Under the pieces are notes generated by a model. That model was given only the letters and a program-made list of their open reading frames with translations, had not been told where the DNA came from and ran no database searches. A program made the position numbers and the translations under genes. Source: an uncultured Gammaproteobacteria bacterium (lineage in GTDB: Bacteria; Pseudomonadota; Gammaproteobacteria; UBA9214). Taken from it: a DNA stretch of 7,062 bases. Below are positions 5,168 to 7,062 of the stretch, piece by piece (positions within the stretch are counted from its first letter, which is position 1; every line of letters begins with the position of its first letter). The DNA is taken from the NCBI GenBank assembly GCA_905480065.1, contig CAJQOV010000008.1:1-7062 (forward strand), in the 5' to 3' direction.

Positions 5168-6184
5168 ATGGATAACAATCGGTCCGGAAAGCGGATTGAA
5201 AATACCTGCATGTCAAACGACAATGGCCCTATGGGTCCATACGAGCTCGACGAGCAAACCCTGCAGTCTCTGCAGGCGCGTGTTGGCAGGATTCACCTGC
5301 GCCAGCGGCTTGGCATGGAACGTGTCTACGAACACAGGCTGTTCGGGCAAGGCCGCAATTTTTTCCATATCGAGAACTGGCGTTCGTTACGGCCCCTGAT
5401 CCATGTATTCCTGGGGCTGGCACTGTTGCGTGGCCGCAGCAGGCGTAATGCGCGCCGTATCCAGGTGCGACACAATCATATCCCGGTGGCGGGCCTGCCT
5501 GCGGCATTCGATGGTTTCACCCTGTTGCACATTACCGACCTGCATCTGGACATGGCGCCGGACTTTCCGCACGTGCTGGGGGCGGCGGTGCGTGCGGTCG
5601 ATTACGACGTCTGCGTGCTGACCGGCGATTACCGCGCCGAAACCTTCGGATCCTGTCAGCCGGCGCTGGACGGCCTCCGCCAGGTGCGAACTCAGCTCGG
5701 CAAGGCGGTATTCGGGGTGCTGGGTAATCACGACAGCATCCGCATGGTGCCAGCCATGGAAGAGATGGGGATCCGCATGTTAATGAACGAGCACACCGTG
5801 CTGGAGAAGGATGGCCAGCGTATTTATCTCGCCGGTATTGATGACCCGCATTACTTCCGGGCAGATAACCTGGAAAAGGCCGCCGATACGATTCCGGATG
5901 ATGCGGTATCGATCCTGCTGTCCCACAGTCCGGAAATCTACAAATCAGCCGCGCACGCAGATTTCAATATTTTCCTGTGCGGCCACACCCACGGCGGGCA
6001 GGTATGTTTGCCGGGCGGTATTGCGCTGGTGACTAACGTCTCTTGCAGGAGAGAGTTTTGCAAAGGCGCCTGGCGCTATCTTGGCATGAGCGGGTATACC
6101 TCGGCCGGCTCCGGGGCATGTGTTGCGGATATCCGTCTCAATTGCCCGCCCGAGATCACCCTGCATCACTTGCATGTTGGCTGA
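5168..6184 (+). CDS. Calcineurin-like metallophosphoesterase (YkuE-type)
   Basis: This is a dinuclear-metal phosphoesterase of 338 aa from this start. All core motifs are present: DLH at 124-126 (HITDLHLD), GD at 153-154 (LTGDY), GNHD at 186-189, H253 in LLSHSPE, and GHTHGGQ at 272-278. The C-terminal NCPPEITLHHL is typical of the YkuE group, which includes enzymes that cleave UDP-2,3-diacylglucosamine (LpxG-like). The substrate here is unknown. About 110 residues precede the catalytic domain, including a short hydrophobic stretch (PLIHVFLGLALL, 77-88) followed by arginines, suggesting peripheral membrane attachment. The start is uncertain. ATGs at 5168, 5210 and 5231 all lack a good Shine-Dalgarno, and an upstream ATG at 5069 would overlap the divergent gene. 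The gene diverges from the channel operon, and its stop overlaps the end of the convergent CarS-like gene. Confidence 0.9.
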   Translation: MDNNRSGKRIENTCMSNDNGPMGPYELDEQTLQSLQARVGRIHLRQRLGMERVYEHRLFGQGRNFFHIENWRSLRPLIHVFLGLALLRGRSRRNARRIQVRHNHIPVAGLPAAFDGFTLLHITDLHLDMAPDFPHVLGAAVRAVDYDVCVLTGDYRAETFGSCQPALDGLRQVRTQLGKAVFGVLGNHDSIRMVPAMEEMGIRMLMNEHTVLEKDGQRIYLAGIDDPHYFRADNLEKAADTIPDDAVSILLSHSPEIYKSAAHADFNIFLCGHTHGGQVCLPGGIALVTNVSCRREFCKGAWRYLGMSGYTSAGSGACVADIRLNCPPEITLHHLHVG

Positions 6185-6648
6185 GCCGGCCGGGTGGCGC
6201 GCGTCAGCATCAGGTCGATAACAGTGAATGCCACGGTTGCGGCCAGCATTTCTGGCAGGCCTGCCCCCAGCACTGGCTGGAGTGCCAGCAAGGGCAGCAG
6301 GCATTCGGGTAGCTGGTCCAGCAATGGACGGGAACAGCTGGCGCTGTAACCAAGCCGTCGCTTCAGGAAACTCGAAGCCAGGTCGCCAGTCACCGCCAGG
6401 CAGCCAAAGATGGCGCCATGTATTTGGTCGATATCTGCCAGCGGGGCGGCCAATACACCGGCAAGTATCGCTGCGATCAGGCCACGTACGGTTTTGGATG
6501 GGCCGAGCAACCGGTACCCGTCGCGCAACACCAGGCCAGCATCGAGTGGCGCATTCCAGCGCCGTCCGGCCAGCAGCGCGATTACCACCGGCGCACCGTT
6601 GACGGCGACCAGCATCAGCAGAAGTTCATTCACCAGCCAGAATTGCAT
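6166..6648 (-). CDS. CDP-archaeol synthase (CarS)-family membrane cytidylyltransferase
   Basis: This is a 160-aa polytopic membrane protein of the CarS/DUF46 family, related to the CdsA cytidylyltransferases that join CTP to a phospholipid precursor. Visible signatures are NGAPVVIALLAGRRWNAPLD (17-36), the LLGPSKTVRGL loop (47-57) and GDLASSFLKRRLG (88-100) followed by RPLLDQLPE (107-115). Archaeal CarS makes CDP-archaeol. The lipid used by a bacterial homologue is not known from sequence. ATG 6648-6646 is the only ATG that fits. The longer frame to 6726 would start at a GTG inside the terminator T-tract of the upstream gene. AGGA lies 12 nt upstream of the ATG, a rather long spacing. The last 19 bases overlap the end of the convergent phosphoesterase gene. 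Confidence 0.85.
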   Translation of the reverse strand: MQFWLVNELLLMLVAVNGAPVVIALLAGRRWNAPLDAGLVLRDGYRLLGPSKTVRGLIAAILAGVLAAPLADIDQIHGAIFGCLAVTGDLASSFLKRRLGYSASCSRPLLDQLPECLLPLLALQPVLGAGLPEMLAATVAFTVIDLMLTRATRPAQPTCK

Positions 6649-6664
6649 CGGGGCTTGCTGTCCT

Positions 6665-6684
6665 GTGACCTGTATGCAGGTTAC
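6665..6684. repeat. Imperfect 8-bp inverted repeat upstream of the CarS-like gene
   Basis: GTGACCTG (6665-6672) and CAGGTTAC (6677-6684) are complementary except for one position, around a 4-nt spacer; the inner five pairs (ACCTG/CAGGT) are perfect. It lies 17-36 nt before the CarS-like ATG and includes the AGGA that could serve as its ribosome binding site, so a hairpin here could influence translation. It could also be an operator. Confidence 0.3.
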
Positions 6685-6726
6685 CCGAGCGTAGTGTCTT
6701 TTGCGATGAGGACGGTAATCTGGCAC

Positions 6727-6751
6727 AAAAAAAACCCGCCTGGTGGCGGGT
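6727..6751 (-). terminator. Intrinsic terminator after the 64-aa gene
   Basis: On the minus strand ACCCGCC (6751-6745) pairs perfectly with GGCGGGT (6740-6734) across a 4-nt loop, followed by an uninterrupted run of eight T (6734-6727). This is a textbook rho-independent terminator 24 nt beyond the stop of the 64-aa gene. It separates that gene from the CarS-like gene. The plus strand has no T-run after the stem, so it acts in one direction only. Confidence 0.92.
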
Positions 6752-6774
6752 AGAAAATGGAGGTTCGTGTCGGG

Positions 6775-6969
6775 CTAACACGTAAATATCAAATGCTGCA
6801 TATCCACTAGGTATTTTCGCTGCTGTTTGACCCAATGTAGTGATACGGGATCGTCAGCGGCAGCACGTTGTACTTCATCAATCTGGCGTTCCGCCTCTTC
6901 GAGACGTCGTGCCTGTTCAACCTCGTCCAGTCGGGACAACTCGTCAACATCGAAGGTTATGTTTTCCAA
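6775..6969 (-). CDS. Small charged coiled-coil protein, 64 aa, TTG start
   Basis: I do not recognise this protein. It is highly charged, and residues 9-37 (DELSRLDEVEQARRLEEAERQIDEVQRAA) read as a helical, coiled-coil-prone segment. A second helix, PVSLHWVKQQRKYLVDMQHLIF, follows, so a helical hairpin that self-associates or binds a partner is plausible. The start codon is TTG (6969-6967): AGGAG sits 7 nt upstream, and the only in-frame ATG is near the C-terminus. It ends with TAG at 6777-6775. A TTGACA box upstream and a strong terminator downstream make it an independent single-gene transcription unit. It could be a small regulatory or structural protein, but no function can be assigned. 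Confidence 0.78.
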   Translation of the reverse strand: MENITFDVDELSRLDEVEQARRLEEAERQIDEVQRAAADDPVSLHWVKQQRKYLVDMQHLIFTC

Positions 6970-6976
6970 GAAATCA

Positions 6977-6981
6977 CTCCT
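6977..6981 (-). promoter_or_regulatory. Ribosome binding site that fixes the TTG start of the 64-aa gene
   Basis: AGGAG on the minus strand lies 7 nt before the TTG at 6969. No ATG or GTG is in frame nearby, so this site decides the start. Confidence 0.7.
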
Positions 6982-7007
6982 GGCAACAAGGCTCGATCAA
7001 TGAATGA

Positions 7008-7038
7008 TGATTACGCCCTCTGTGCCGTGGTCTGTCAA
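7008..7038 (-). promoter_or_regulatory. Candidate promoter of the 64-aa gene
   Basis: The minus strand has a perfect TTGACA (7038-7033). Possible -10 hexamers are CGTAAT at 17 bp, GTAATC at 18 bp and TAATCA at 19 bp, all modest matches, the last ending at 7008. The -35 box overlaps the inverted repeat at 7027-7042. A start here would leave a leader of roughly 35 nt. Confidence 0.4.
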
Positions 7039-7042
7039 CCAC
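7027..7042. repeat. Inverted repeat GTGGT-N6-ACCAC, possible operator
   Basis: GTGGT (7027-7031) and ACCAC (7038-7042) form a perfect 5-bp dyad with a 6-bp centre. The centre-to-centre spacing is about one helical turn, as expected for a dimeric regulator. It covers the TTGACA box of the 64-aa gene, so binding would block the promoter. The arms are short and could be chance. Confidence 0.35.
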
Positions 7043-7062
7043 AATAGATTGACGCGAATTCG

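Noticed and set aside
6649..6726. Longer N-terminus for the CarS-like protein starting at GTG 6726
   Set aside because: This start falls in the T-tract of the upstream terminator, has no ribosome binding site, and adds a basic segment (PDYRPHRKRHYAR) not expected before the first membrane helix. The ATG at 6648 matches the family start.
1..7062. Mobile elements, CRISPR arrays, tRNA or rRNA genes, toxin-antitoxin or phage-defence modules
   Set aside because: I found no regularly spaced repeats, terminal inverted repeats with transposase motifs, cloverleaf-like sequence or defence-family motifs. The RCK and phosphoesterase domains here have ordinary channel and YkuE contexts.

Overview
The window reads as chromosomal DNA from a gammaproteobacterium. 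The basis is family content: a DUF1820-type protein behind a glutaredoxin, a DUF6394-type membrane protein in front of a potassium channel, and a YkuE-like metallophosphoesterase. G+C is moderate to high, and promoter and Shine-Dalgarno signals are ordinary. The exact lineage cannot be read from the sequence. I see no transposase, integrase, phage gene, CRISPR array, tRNA or rRNA.

Layout. (1) Bases 2-1381, + strand: the C-terminal ~459 residues of an SLC13/DASS-type sodium-coupled carboxylate or sulfate transporter whose 5' end lies before the window. (2) Bases 1383-2909, - strand, in transcription order: an unrecognised 74-aa protein, an intergenic stretch with two adjacent hairpins and a suspicious extra open frame, a GrxC-like glutaredoxin, a DUF1820 protein, and an unrecognised 139-aa protein that converges on the transporter with a 1-bp gap. 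(3) Bases 3006-5096, - strand: a tight two-gene operon of a four-helix DUF6394-like membrane protein followed by a 566-aa two-transmembrane potassium channel with two tandem RCK/TrkA-N domains. (4) Bases 5168-6184, + strand: a metallophosphoesterase divergent from that operon. (5) Bases 6166-6648, - strand: a CarS-like (CDP-archaeol synthase family) integral membrane cytidylyltransferase whose end overlaps the phosphoesterase. (6) Bases 6775-6969, - strand: a self-contained 64-aa charged coiled-coil protein with a TTG start, a strong ribosome binding site, a TTGACA box upstream and a clear intrinsic terminator downstream.

Functionally these are mostly household or stress genes: solute uptake, thiol redox, potassium flux gated by nucleotide-binding domains, and envelope or lipid chemistry. 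Nothing proves a new multi-gene system. The best leads are the DUF6394 protein as a possible partner of the GsuK-like channel, the bacterial CarS homologue beside a YkuE/LpxG-like phosphoesterase, and a possible frameshifted or recoded extension of the 74-aa gene.
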